Part shown: positions 22,189-33,515 of the stretch, one piece after another
How the letters are laid out: every line of letters begins with the position of its first letter
Numbering within the stretch: position 1 is the stretch's first letter
Assembly: GCA_013115135.1 (NCBI GenBank)
Contig: JABANP010000173.1
Location: forward strand, 1-64,000
Direction: 5' to 3'
DNA length: 64,000 bases
DNA from: Perkinsus olseni
Lineage: Eukaryota; Perkinsozoa; Perkinsida; Perkinsidae
Made by a program: the position numbers and the translations under genes
The notes under the pieces: model-generated
Told to the model about the DNA's origin: nothing
Database searches by the model: none
What the model saw: only the letters and a program-made list of their open reading frames with translations

Positions 22189-25100
22189 GCATATGTCATT
22201 CAGCGCGACGTCCACTTGAAGGACGGTGAGCACTCGGCTATCGTGAGTGCTTCAAACCTCAATGATGATCTTGGTCGGGTTGATTATGTTCTCGCGGACA
22301 AGACCGGGACCTTGACGGAAAATCGCATGCTCTTCCGAATGTGCAGTATCGGTGGTGTACGATATGGGGATGATAACCAGGCATATAAAATAGAGAGCCC
22401 CAGGTCCACCATCCTTCGCTCATTAGGAAGCAGTGAGAGCTTTCCCATCACGGAAAAAAGCTACCTATACGATAAAGCTTTGTTCGACCTTCTCGGAGTA
22501 CCCACAATCACAAAGCCTGAGGAGGCCTTCGCACATGCGTTCATGCTCACGTGCGCGATATGTAACTCCGTCATTCCGGAGGCAACCGACAGGTCTCCGA
22601 TTGGAGTCCGTTTCGAAGGCGCCAGCCCCGATGAGGAGGTCCTGGTTGAGACGGCGGCAAGCGCGGGTTATACCCTCATGGAAAGGCACGCCAGCTACGT
22701 GACTCTGAGGATACCACGCTCCACTCCGGAACGAAAAGCACAACGGGAATGGCATGAGATCACATTCAAAGTTCTCGATGTCAACGAGTTCACCAGTGAG
22801 CGCAAACGTATGAGCGTCCTCGTCCAAATGCTGAAGGTGGTTGAGACTGATAATGGAGACACAACTCATGTTCCCGACGAGAACGGGTCAATGCTGTTGG
22901 TGAAAGGAGCAGACGATGTGGTGATGGAACTTTCTCGGGAAGGCGTTGAAGGAGATTCATCGATGACTTTGTGCGGGATCCCCGTCCAAGACGTCCGAGA
23001 GGCAACTGTTTCTCATATCCATCAGTTTGCATCAGCCGGGCATCGGACGCTCATGTTAGCTGTGCGTCACCTCGACGAGGCTGAAACATCAGAATATGTC
23101 GACGCTGTCCAGGAGGCGAGGCACGCGATAACGAATCGTGCTGATCGAATCGCTCGAGTTGTTGCGAAGTTCGAGAGGAATTTGATCGTGCTCGGCGCCA
23201 CAGCTGTAGAGGACAAGATACAGCGCGGCGTCGTAACTACGGTCGGAAGATTGCTGAGTGCAGGCGTGAAGGTCTGGATGCTCACAGGCGATCGATGCGA
23301 GACGGCGTTGAACATAGCTAGAGCTGCCAAGCTTCTGCCTTTGGATGCGCATGTGTCTGATCTCTGTCTCAAGTGCGAATCCAAGATGAGTAGCGAAGAA
23401 ATGGATGCCGTCGTACTCGACAAGCGGAGAATATTCGAGGAGGATTGCCAAGAGTGGATCGCCCAGGGAAGGACGAGTCGTTTATGTGTCCTGCTGGATG
23501 GCTCGGCAGTTTCATGCTTCTCATCAGCCCGGAAAAACTTGGGGGTCCTGGCCGGTCTACTCTCGTATGCCGAGACGGTTGTGGCATGTCGCTGTTCCCC
23601 GGCACAGAAGGCACTCGTTACGCAGTTGTTGCAAACAACACGTGACTGCACCACCTTGGCCATAGGCGATGGAGCCAACGACGTCGCCATGCTTAAAGTG
23701 GCTGATATTGGTGTCGGCATCATCGGTAGCGAAGGCATGCAGGCAGTGAGAGCTTCCGATTATTCTATTGCGACTTTCTCTCACTTAGAACGACTGTTGT
23801 TAGTACACGGTCGAGATTGCTACAATCGCATCTCCCTCGTCGTACTGTATTCCTTCTTCAAGAATATCTGCCTTATACTTCCAAACGTGTTCTTCGCATT
23901 GAGCAACGCGTTCACCGGCACCTCCCTGTACGAGTCCTGGATTCTGATGTCTTTCAACGTTCTGTGGACATCTCTACCTATCATTGTTGTTGGCGCTTCA
24001 GACATAACCCTTCCAAGTTGGGTCGTATATAAGTGCCCTATTGTATACGTTGAGGGACGGATGTCAAGTTCGTTCAATGCGAAGAAGTTTCTCGCGTGGA
24101 TGTTGAGGGCGGCTTTCTGCGCCACGGTCATCTACTTCTCCGTCGCGGTGAGCATGAGATACTCCTTCTCTGTTGCACCCAGTGGACGGGTGATGGGTTT
24201 CGCTTGCATGAGCACGCTCGCGTACTATTCAGTGGTCGTTGTCGTGAACGGCATACTCATAATATTTTCTCCAATCATCTGTCTCGCCTTTTTCTGCTGC
24301 TCTGTTTCGTATCCGTTACTACTTTTATACCTATCCTTTTCATCTACTCCCGCTCTGGAAGTCCATGGTCTGAAGCAACTAATGTGGCGGCTATGCTCTG
24401 GAGGGAGGCTCCCATTAACTGGCTGGTTCTTGTTTTCGTGCTCGGGGTCTGCGCCTCTTCCAACATACTCGAGAGATTCTTCACATTCTCAAGAGCGAAG
24501 GCTACACCAGTACAAAAGCTTCAGCGATGGTTGGCGACGGCTCCTGGTCCCTGGATGCGGCGCGGGATAACACACATCGCTGAAAAGTTCAAGGAAAGCA
24601 TTATTTGTATGCCAGACCCTCTCACACGTGGCGTAAGCGACAGTATGACCGATCAAGCTGGGGATGAAGGTAAAATTTTGGCATCGAGGTCTCAAGCCTT
24701 GAGCGTCACGCGCTTGCTTACCATGGCGCAGGAACTCTGGCGGAACGTATTCAAGCGATTCCCATCAGCGTCGGATACGAGCAGAGAAGCGAACCAGGAC
24801 ACTTGCTTGCAAACACTGAAGCAAGTTAATCCTAGAACCTTGGAATTCAGCAACCTCGCTACAGAATCTGGCTATCTGGCCTACTTCCAGACTGAAGCCG
24901 TAAAACACAGCCGGTTGTGTATCAAAGTTATCGTCCTGCCTCTGTGGTCTTGGTGGATGTTCAAGGAGTTGGGCAAGCCAGAACAATTTGCTGCATCCCT
25001 TGTCCTCACTCCAACCATTGGAGTCATTGCGTACTTAGCAACGATGACCCGACTATTCCGTCGCAACTATAATCTCATCATGTCCGGCCTGGTTTTATTC

Positions 25101-27118
25101 CCCACCATTGGATTCTATGTGAGAAGGATGGTCATCGGAGTAGATGATGCTCACGTGGTCGCCTGGGTCCCTTTCATAGTTCACATCGTTGTTCGAATCC
25201 CCTTCCCAAGGGCAATTGCCATATCCGTAGTGCATATTGTCTTTTTCGTTCTCATTCACTTCGTGCGTACATTGAAGATCGATCGTGATTCTGACATGAG
25301 TCGACCAGAACCCCGAGTTTGCGGCTTCGATCTCAACAGCTCCTGCCAGCTGTTAGACTACTTGCCGATGGTGATTGGAATAACAGTGGTTAGTGCAGCT
25401 CTAGGGTACAAAGCCGAGCTCGATCAAAGGAGCCATTATCTGGTCTCACTTAATTCAAAGATCGAGCAATCCCGAAGCAGGGAAGTTCTGAACAACATGC
25501 TTCCAGACTTCGTCGTTGATGCCATCATTGAACAGAACAGGGGCCTCGCGACTCGAAGCGAGGCTGATTCGCGTCCTGTACTCGTCCGTTCCTCGGGGAG
25601 CTCCCTCTCAAAAGCGGTATCTGTGCTGAAAATTGGTACGTTTGCTCGACGCTGCGGAAACGTTACTGTACTGTTCTGCGATGTGGCCGACTTCCCCCAG
25701 CTGGTCGCTGCCTTAGCGCCGAAGCAGCTCATTATTATGATGCACCGATTGTTCAGCAGCATAGACAAGTTGGTGTTCATCCACGCGCTAACTAAACTTG
25801 AAACGGTCTCTGAGTCCTATGTTGTCTGCAGCGGACTCAACCCGGACGAAATCTCTGACGATCGTATTGTGTCGACGGATGCCTTCCGCGCGGTTCTTCT
25901 GGGTCTGGATATACTCGATAATACTGCTAACATGAATGTCTCTGTGGACAGTGGGTTTGAGGACGCTGCGGGGAGCGCCTCGATAACTCTGGTTATGAAA
26001 ATTGGCATCCACACGGGTCCGGTCATTTCTGGGGTGGTCGGGACGAAGAGGCCTCAGTTCTGCATCTTCGGGGACACCATCAACACGGCTTCGCGAATGA
26101 AGTCTACTGCGATCCCCAATCGGGTTCATCTCTCATCGAGCACGAGGGAGTGCTTGGAGTTCTCCTCAAGTCTCTCCTTCGAGGAGCGTGAGACCTTCAT
26201 CAAAGGGAAAGGAACGTTGGTCACCTATGATGCTTCTCGAGCTTTCGGCTCCGCGCATTCTAAGGATGCTGAAGTGATGTCCCCAAGAGCCTCGAGATCT
26301 AGACCTTCGACCACCTCACTTGATATCTTAAACTTGGATAAGCCAAGGAGAGTCGAGCCGTTCAAGCGGACTTCTGAGACTAGCACTCGTACCTCTTTGT
26401 CGAGTGCATTTGCCTTTCCTGTTCGTGGTTTTGTGTCGGTCTTGAAGCGAATATCCTGGTGGCGTGGTAGAGCAGAAGGGACTCTTGGTGATCGCATGGA
26501 AGGAACTTTCGCCTCTCCGGCGGATCCGTCGCCTGGGGGGAATTCAAGCTGGAGCGCCGGGTCCCTCGAATTGGACAAATCGCGCGATTTGATGATGGCT
26601 GTGGAAGCTCTTAGACGACACAGTGAGCGTCATGGAACCGCTAGAGAACTAGCCGTTGAGAATACGGTCCTTGGAAAGGACAGGGCCAACATCTTCACTT
26701 TAGAGTTCCACCAGAAGCCCCACGAGGTTGAATTCCGCACTGATCGCCTCGCGGCGTTCACAACTTCGAGATGGACTCGGTCGGTTCTGCTGGCACTATT
26801 GGTATCGTATTTGATTCAAACCATTGAGCTAGTTGCTGTTCCACAGCAGCCGCAGATCATAGCCCCGCGCCTCTTAGGCGCCCGCTTAGCCGTGTGTATC
26901 CTATTGGTGGTACTCTATGTTCTTTATTCGCTGCAGAGGGCCTTGCCGGCGTTTGCTCTGAGACTATTAGCGGTCGGAGTGTATGTAGTTGGAATCTCGG
27001 TCACTTCGTCACACACCGCCCTCTTTATCGACACAAGCACACAAGGTTGTGGGGCCGATGATCCCGCGTGCGAAGCCTTCGGAGTGGTCGAGGCAGATAT
27101 ACATCCTGCTGCAGTGGA
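22189..27118 (+). pseudogene. Unit C exon 8: ATPase core and cyclase 1, frameshifted at ~24265
   Basis: Open in one frame from 22189 to about 24265 and in a second frame from there to the donor at 27119. The exon is 4,930 nt, which leaves phase 1 instead of the phase 2 seen in A, D and E. At the shift the text changes from a D/E-like sequence ([10 protein letters not shown]) to an A-like one (RLFLLLCFVSV), with two surplus bases next to TATTTTCTCC. This suggests a recombination join. [31 protein letters not shown] and [11 protein letters not shown] are all present. Confidence 0.8.
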
Positions 27119-27243
27119 GTGAGTTAAAGACTCAGACGATGTGTATTCGATGGACTCTGTTCGCTACCGATTTTTCGGCCTTGCGACTAACGTCTTTGGA
27201 GGGACTCCCACTTGCCGCTCCTACTCGGCGCTGTCCTTGTCAG

Positions 27244-29226
27244 ATATCACTCATACGCGAATAGTCTCGAACTCGCCATGTGGATACTAATGATCAACCT
27301 CAATTCTGCGCTTCTGTTCAAACACCTCGTCTACATCAACATCTTTATTCTCAATCCGGTAGCACTAGCGTGGAACTGGAGCGACTCCGTGCAGTCTGAC
27401 CTGGCGTTAGAGGTAATCCCTAATATACATCGTGTCGAATGCACTCTTTCGAAAAGCGTTTCTGCAAGCCACCGCAGTGCTATTCACCCGAAAATACTTT
27501 CTCGTTAACCACACTTCTCGCGCGGTTCTTGAGGTTCTCAATTTCCGTCAACGTCCGAGAATGTATTTGCCCTTCTGAAGAACAGGAACTCTTAACACTC
27601 TCAGTCCCCAAATGATCGGCTCCAATGAGAGATTTCGAATTATTACGTTCATCGGGATCCTCTGGACTGCAGCTCTATACTTTTGTTAACCGGCCTCTGA
27701 GCAGACCTCCGCCTTGGCGGTTTGCTTCGCTCTCGTGGCCGCGATCATGGCTCGGATGAGGGAGTCCTGGGAAGAGGAGGATTTACCTCACTGACATTGA
27801 ATACCGCAGCTGGCAGGATCGTGCTCACCGATTGCTATCGGAATTTATGCCCTCCTCCGTGAGTACCGGGCTCGATGAACATGTGATAAGCCCTTTACGC
27901 ATAAGTATCTTCCTCAGGCACTTGAGGCGTACCTGGCAGATAAATACATCGCATCTCTGTATAAGGATATGACTCTCCTCTTTGCCGACATCTGCAACTA
28001 CACAGCCTTCGCGAAGCACGCTCCAGCCGAGCGTGTTGTATCCCTCCTAACCACCTTGTTCTCGCGATTCGACCATCTCTCAGACGCCTATACCGTCTAT
28101 AAAGTGAGCATGATGGGGAAGTTCCTGAATTATCTTGCAGTTTGAAGCGCACACAATAGTACCGTTCGGCACTGCCGTTCGCGTTGCGGTGGTTTGATTC
28201 GCTCGACATAGGGTTTTAAAATGGACAGAGTGAAAGGACTGTTAGGATTCATCCCATCGCTGAGGTGCCGTGGTCTCAGGTACACACTATTGGGGATGCC
28301 TATGTTGCAAGCACAGAGCCTAAGGAAGGTGTCGATAAGGTAGATCGGCACGTACCGCGGCTCTCGGCGTTCCAATCGAGGGCGCTCGCGCGGGTAAAAG
28401 TTTTACCGTAAAACTGTTGATCGTTCTTGTAAGTGTGGCTCTTGCAACGAGCGATCAACTTACCGCTGACTTCCAACTCTGTGGAATTCCACGGCGAATT
28501 CGAGAGGACCTTCTGCATTCGGTAGGTTCAATCGGCGGAGAGGATGGTAGCATTCGCACAGGCTATGGTCGAAGCCCTCCGTGCCGTTCGGGAGGAAATG
28601 TCAGCACCAGAGCTGGAAATGCGTATCGGCTTGCACTTTGGGAAGTTCGTTGGCGGGGTTATTGGTGAGTTCTGAGCACTGCCGTATGGGAGTTCCTTCG
28701 TGATGTATCTTCACTGCAGCCACGGCGAAGATCAACTATGACATCTTCGGAGTTGACGTGACCATAGCCAACCAAGTCGAGGCGGCTGGTATACCTGGCA
28801 AGATAGTCGCATCCAATACCTTACGAGGGTAGGCCGAGTTAGCAGTCCTACGCACGCAGTCCCCGTGCAGCTCAAAGATATTCGAGCGTATCGGAACTGA
28901 GATCATGGGCAGGGCTCCTCGCTTGCTGCAGAACTCGTAGTATTGCTGTTTTATTTTCCAGATACCTGAACCGCCACTTCCCTAATAAATATAGATTCCG
29001 TCATCATACTTCGATAGAGATACTACTTCCCGATGATGCAAGTGAGTTCCGTTGAAGATTCGTATGATCGGTGATCCGGTCGCAGCGGTGCGAATAGCTC
29101 CGTGCAGGTCTTCCAGAATCTCACCGTCCGACCTACAGCCGTCAAGGGGTTGTTTCCAAGCAGCTGCGAGTTTACGAGCTGTCTGTGAATAAGATGCAGT
29201 ACCGACAGTTTGAGACTGTGATCTGA
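27244..29226 (+). pseudogene. Unit C 3' exons: cyclase domain 2 with one-base insertion
   Basis: The exon at 27244-27412 (helices) is intact. The next, 27705-27858, is 154 nt instead of 153, with an extra A after GAGTCCTGGGA that causes a stop 12 bases before the conserved DIEYRSW. The downstream exons are intact and carry [26 protein letters not shown] and [13 protein letters not shown]. The stop is TGA at 29224-29226. Intron 12 is 186 nt, between the 73 nt of A and the 956 nt of D. Confidence 0.75.
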
Positions 29227-29995
29227 GATGGATTGTCCTCCGGTTTTGAGGGCATGTTGTGCACGGAATTCGAACACGTACGATAACAGAAGTATCTCAA
29301 GTCCACAGTGTCGACTTTATGTAAATCGGTAAAAGCACTTGAAGGCTTCATCGAACCCGGATTGGTTGTTGTTCAGCGAGTGAAAGAGAAGTTGGTGATA
29401 GCCAGAGAAGTCGGGAGTTCGCGGAGCGAAACTACATTATGTAAAATGCTATCATTACGAGCAGCGAAAACATGATATTGTGTATATTGGAGATGCACCC
29501 GTAAAACGCGTTAAACAGTTATACCCCAGTGTACCCTCTGCGAACAGGCTCAACACTGGAGAGAGAATTCTTGTCACGAATCCCACAGCTGGGGAGGAGG
29601 CACTCATGCCTAACGTCCCTCCCAGAGAGAGAGGGGCGGGTTCTGGAAATCTACGTCCCCGACAGTGCCGGCGACTGTGTCCGAAGCGGACTGCCTCTGA
29701 TTTTTCCTCAGCGCACGATGTGTATCGTTCACGTAAACAACGCTATGGAGCACGTTGAATAACAATTAATGAAAGAGAACGGCTTCTCTAGATACGCTAT
29801 CGCTGAAGGATGTTGCCACTATCCTCTCCAGGTATTTGCCAGATGCTTCCGCTTGACTTGAGTCCGACGTCGGAGTGGGCGACCATCACACCGTTGGTCT
29901 CCGTTCTGAGTGCGACGATGTTCAAAGATGCAGATCCAGGCGTTGAAATCTCCCCGTTTTATTCGGTTTGAACCTTGCCATAAGTCTCTCCCGTG
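29227..29995 (+). other. C-D intergenic region with relics
   Basis: 29227-29480 is the 3' flank shared with 17284 onward. 29527-29760 is a non-coding stretch shared with 18000-18240. A truncated TM2 exon follows (separate entry). The last ~60 bases before the start of D match the sequence before the C start, so this is the likely promoter and leader region. No TATA-like element stands out. Confidence 0.5.
29832..29933 (+). pseudogene. Truncated TM2 exon relic upstream of unit D
   Basis: The acceptor and about 100 bases code for [19 protein letters not shown] and the following helix, then break off at about 29933 directly into the leader of unit D. The intact copy of this exon in D is at 31086-31222. 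It parallels the relics upstream of C. Confidence 0.75.
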
Positions 29996-32900
29996 ATGGC
30001 AAGTCCCTTGGTGGCTGACCGCCCGCCAGACAGAGATAACGACAGTCTGCCACCACATTCCGTCCCGTGGATTGATCGTGATTCCCGACCATCGTCCGAA
30101 CCATCTGAATCCGTCACGATCCAGCCGAAAAATACTGCTGGGACCTCTACCTCACCAGGTGTTGTCTCTTCCCACATGCTGGTAACAGGCTGCTGTCGGG
30201 TTCAGGCGATCCCGGCCGCAGACTCCTGAGTCGATCAATTACCGGGTTCACCAAGGCTAGAGATTTCGCTCGAGATATGCTGCCCAACATCTTGAGAGGG
30301 AGGTGATGATACATCAAAATCAACGTTCGTCGAACGTTCGTAATCATCAATTGTTGTCTGTAGGAGCTCGTCAAGTTCAGCTATCAGCCCATTTGAGTTT
30401 AATGAAGATGATTTCACCTCGGTTTTCTCTAATCGAGACAACGACTACAACTCAAGTCGCGGCAGCTCCGTGAGAGCGGATAGCATAGAGTTGATGTTCG
30501 GGCCACACATCTCCGATGCGCCCGCGAACTTCCACGTTAGAAACAACCGCGCTTTGGCCGAGCTCATGGCGAATGGCTCCGACGTTTCAGCGGCGGATCA
30601 GTACTGCGTGCGGTTGAATCCTTCAAGTTTGGTCTCCCTTCTCGATAGGTTGAGCTTGTGCACCTTGGTCTCTTCCGACAAGAGAACCAACTTCCACAAT
30701 AGAGTGAGTCACCAGCAATTTGGTCCGCTCTGTTGTCTCTACGCAAGGTATGGCCGTTGCAATCTCTAGAGTGCGTATCCATCTAGTTCGAAAAGTGGAT
30801 CCACAGACAGTTAGCTCGACAGCCCATTTTGCCGCTTGGACTTTGAGCCTCAAAGTCCAAGCCTCAAAGTTTGAGGTCTCGTCTGTCTTCAGATTGCCTC
30901 CACGAAGCACCGTCTATATACATTTGTCCCACAGAACCTATGGGAGCAGTTTCACCGAGTTGCTAACCTATGGTTTTTGCTCGTTGGTGAGAAGATGGCA
31001 TACCGGTCAAACGGCGCTTCATACGACAAGTTTCACAGGAGCACCTCTAGAGGCCATATGGGAGTGTTATTGTTTCTTTTCCCAGGTATTTGCCAGATGC
31101 TTCCATTTGACCTTAGTCCGACGTCGGAGTGGGCGACTATCGCACCGTTGGTATTCGTTCTGGGCGTGACGATGGCCAAAGATGCAATAGAGGATTACAG
31201 ACGTTATGCAAATGACAACAAGGTGCTTCGTTCTTAACTCTGCGCAGCCGAGAGATAGATAAAGTATTCTCATGCTGAGCAAAGAGCTTTAAGTGCAGGC
31301 TGAGTGATCCAGGATCGGTCATCATCGTCGACAGGTCAACCGACGATTATGTCGAGTGGTTGTCAAGGCGAAAGCCGCTCTAGACGCCGACCACGGAACT
31401 GGGGGTAGCCATCCCTCTGCCGATCGGGCTATCTAACTACCACGTATGCATGGTAGGTTTGGAGCTCATTCCCTGGGAGAACATCACGGCCGGCTCGATC
31501 GTCTATTTAAGCAAAGGCGAGGAAGTTCCGGTATGTCTTCTTGAATGATCAAACTCGAGAAGCCTCTTACTAAGCCATCCCATTTTTGGCCATCCGTCAG
31601 GCTGACATGCTGCTTGTTGCCTCCAGCGCCTCGGATGGACTGGTATATATTGAGACAAGTCAGCTTGACGGAGAGTCAGCGTTGAAGGTGAAACAGGCCC
31701 TCCCTGAGGCACGGTAACGCGCGGGGAGACAACTGTGGTTGATAAGTTTTTTCAGTTCGCGCCTCACTTCGCAGAATTACGAGGAATGTTCTCAGAGGAA
31801 GGTTCGAGTAGCGTACATAGCCGTTCGTTCACTCAGGCGGATGTTCCGTTCCCTCTCTTTGGTGTCCGAGTGCATCGGGTCGATGACATGCGATGCACCC
31901 AATGGACGCATTAATGAGTTTAACGGCCTCTTCCGACTCAACGGTGGACTCAGAGAACCTGCAGACGTCAACAATATGGTGAGCATAATCGCTTGTATCC
32001 CAGCTGCTCCGCCCTCAACATGCGAAAATGATGCCACCATGCCACCCGGCGTGAAAACGACAGTGGCAATACAGTCAGCAACAAAAGAAATGCCTCATGC
32101 TATTGGTGATGGACTGGGGCTCTCTGCTAACTGGGCCTGAGTGCCTCGATTAGAGGCCCCCAAATTCCAGCTACTGCCTCGCGGATTACCGATTCTCCGA
32201 CGCGCAGGATTCCGAGTTTCGAACGATCGCGGGCAACGCGGCTTTGTCACTTCTTCTTCACGTTGCATTTCTTGTCTTTACAGATTGTATGTCCGTTTGT
32301 TGTCCAATAACAAGGTACTCCGTGGATCGTCGATACGCAACACAGCGTGGTGTTGTGGAGTCGCCGTTTACGTTGGAGGAGACACTAAGTTAGCCATGAA
32401 CGTGACATCAGATACGCCAACCAAACGATCCAGAGTGGAGCAACAAATCAACAGGTGACTAATTTACTATTCGTCACGTGAATCACGAGAACTGGTGCAG
32501 CTTGGCGCAGAGTCGCTCATCGTTGAGTTCGCTGCCGAACGTGGTGGAGACGTCATCGGTAGCGTCTCAGTTAGCATCGTCGAGGATTTGTTCTGTATGC
32601 GCACTTCATGCCTTTCCACGTACGTATAGCTTTCCAGCGATAATTCGTCGTTGGTCCTCTGAGCCTGCATAAGATCGATTCGCTCAAGTCGAATGAACTC
32701 CAGGATATAACTTAGTAGTGCGGTACCGTCCTGTCACGAGTGCCCTCCGCGGCAACAGCCTCACCGTACCGATTTGAGAGGGAACTTCACGCGGTATCAA
32801 ATGCCGGGGCGAAAGAGCTCGACCCATTCCGTCTTTCGTCATTCTTCTGAAGCATTTTCGTCTCCTCCAGTTTGTTTGACCGTCATTTGTAGTTCGACGA

Positions 32901-33515
32901 ACGGATTGAACTCTACCGTCAAATCATCGAGTTGGAGTAGTACCCAGTGGGTACTTTCCAATGGACATCTTATCGGTTTGGTCCAGTATTGACTGAGCTC
33001 CCTGATTTCTCTAGGCAAGATCGTCACATCGTGATGAGAGAATGTCTGTCTTCGGTAGGACGATCATCTAGTAGTGATAACATTCAAGTGGACCAGAGGG
33101 AATGGGACGATCCCGCGGCACAGCTCAGCTTTTAGATACCTCGGCTTCGTCTTCGGACTTATGCTGGCATTAGCCTTGGTTCTGACGATCGCCTTCGCAC
33201 GAACATCCGAGTTGAGGACAGAGTTTGAGTTGTTCGTCGGCCTTGACTCTGATGAAGTCTCGTGGGTGAGGTCGGACGCCGATCTGACTGAGGAGCTCAT
33301 TTCCCTAACAGTTTGGTCGTTGGAAGTCATTAAGAGGAATGAGTGCCAACCAGTCCTGCGAATCAGCTCGTCTGTCATCGGCCATCCACAGGCGTTCGAG
33401 TATCTGCCTAAGAATTTTCCTTCAGGGACGTCAATTTCTGACATTCCTTCTTCTCTTCAACAACATGGTTCCAATATCACTCTACGTTACGGTTGACCTC
33501 GTCAGATCGATACAG
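29996..33515 (+). CDS. Unit D 5' exons: N-terminus, actuator domain, TM1-TM4
   Basis: The start ATG at 29996 is supported by a similar first exon in unit E (42910; both begin MAS and carry an ADR...DxLP pattern). Exons 30893-30986 ([19 protein letters not shown]1), 31086-31222 (TM2, [10 protein letters not shown]), 31457-31713 ([16 protein letters not shown] joined to [13 protein letters not shown] and LDGES: actuator domain), 32315-32454 ([19 protein letters not shown]), 33136-33265 (TM3) and 33426-33515 (TM4, PISLY) follow the order of P4 ATPases. The N-terminal ~170 residues, Ser-rich with the block [14 protein letters not shown], have no domain I can name. Confidence 0.82.

Larger units (their letters stand above)
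18831..29226 (+). pseudogene. Unit C: full-length ATPase/cyclase gene with two frameshifts
   Basis: All exon positions of unit D are found with GT-AG borders: 18831-18951, 18999-19095, 19160-19499, 19683-19776, 19845-19981, 20094-20163, 20217-20290, 20360-20472, 20605-20746, 21193-21332, 21727-21856, 22007-22096, 22189-27118, 27244-27412, 27705-27858, 27918-28103, 28280-28339, 28526-28664, 28720-28828, 28962-29041, 29117-29226. Two coding defects: exon 8 is out of frame from about 24265, and the exon at 27705 has one extra A near 27772 that leads to a TGA. An ATG at 18788 like that of D runs into an early stop through a one-base shift, so I start at the ATG at 18831. The two frameshifts could be sequencing errors; if real, no cyclase 2 would be made. 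Confidence 0.8.

Noticed and set aside
22189..24570. Unit C first frame as a separate ATPase-only gene ending at 24570
   Set aside because: The last ~100 codons of that frame are out-of-register sequence that is coding in another frame in A; an ATPase-only gene would have to end within membrane helices.
27773..27795. Possible real end of a shorter unit C product
   Set aside because: The exon is one base longer than its three counterparts and the downstream exons remain conserved, so a frameshift explains the stop better.
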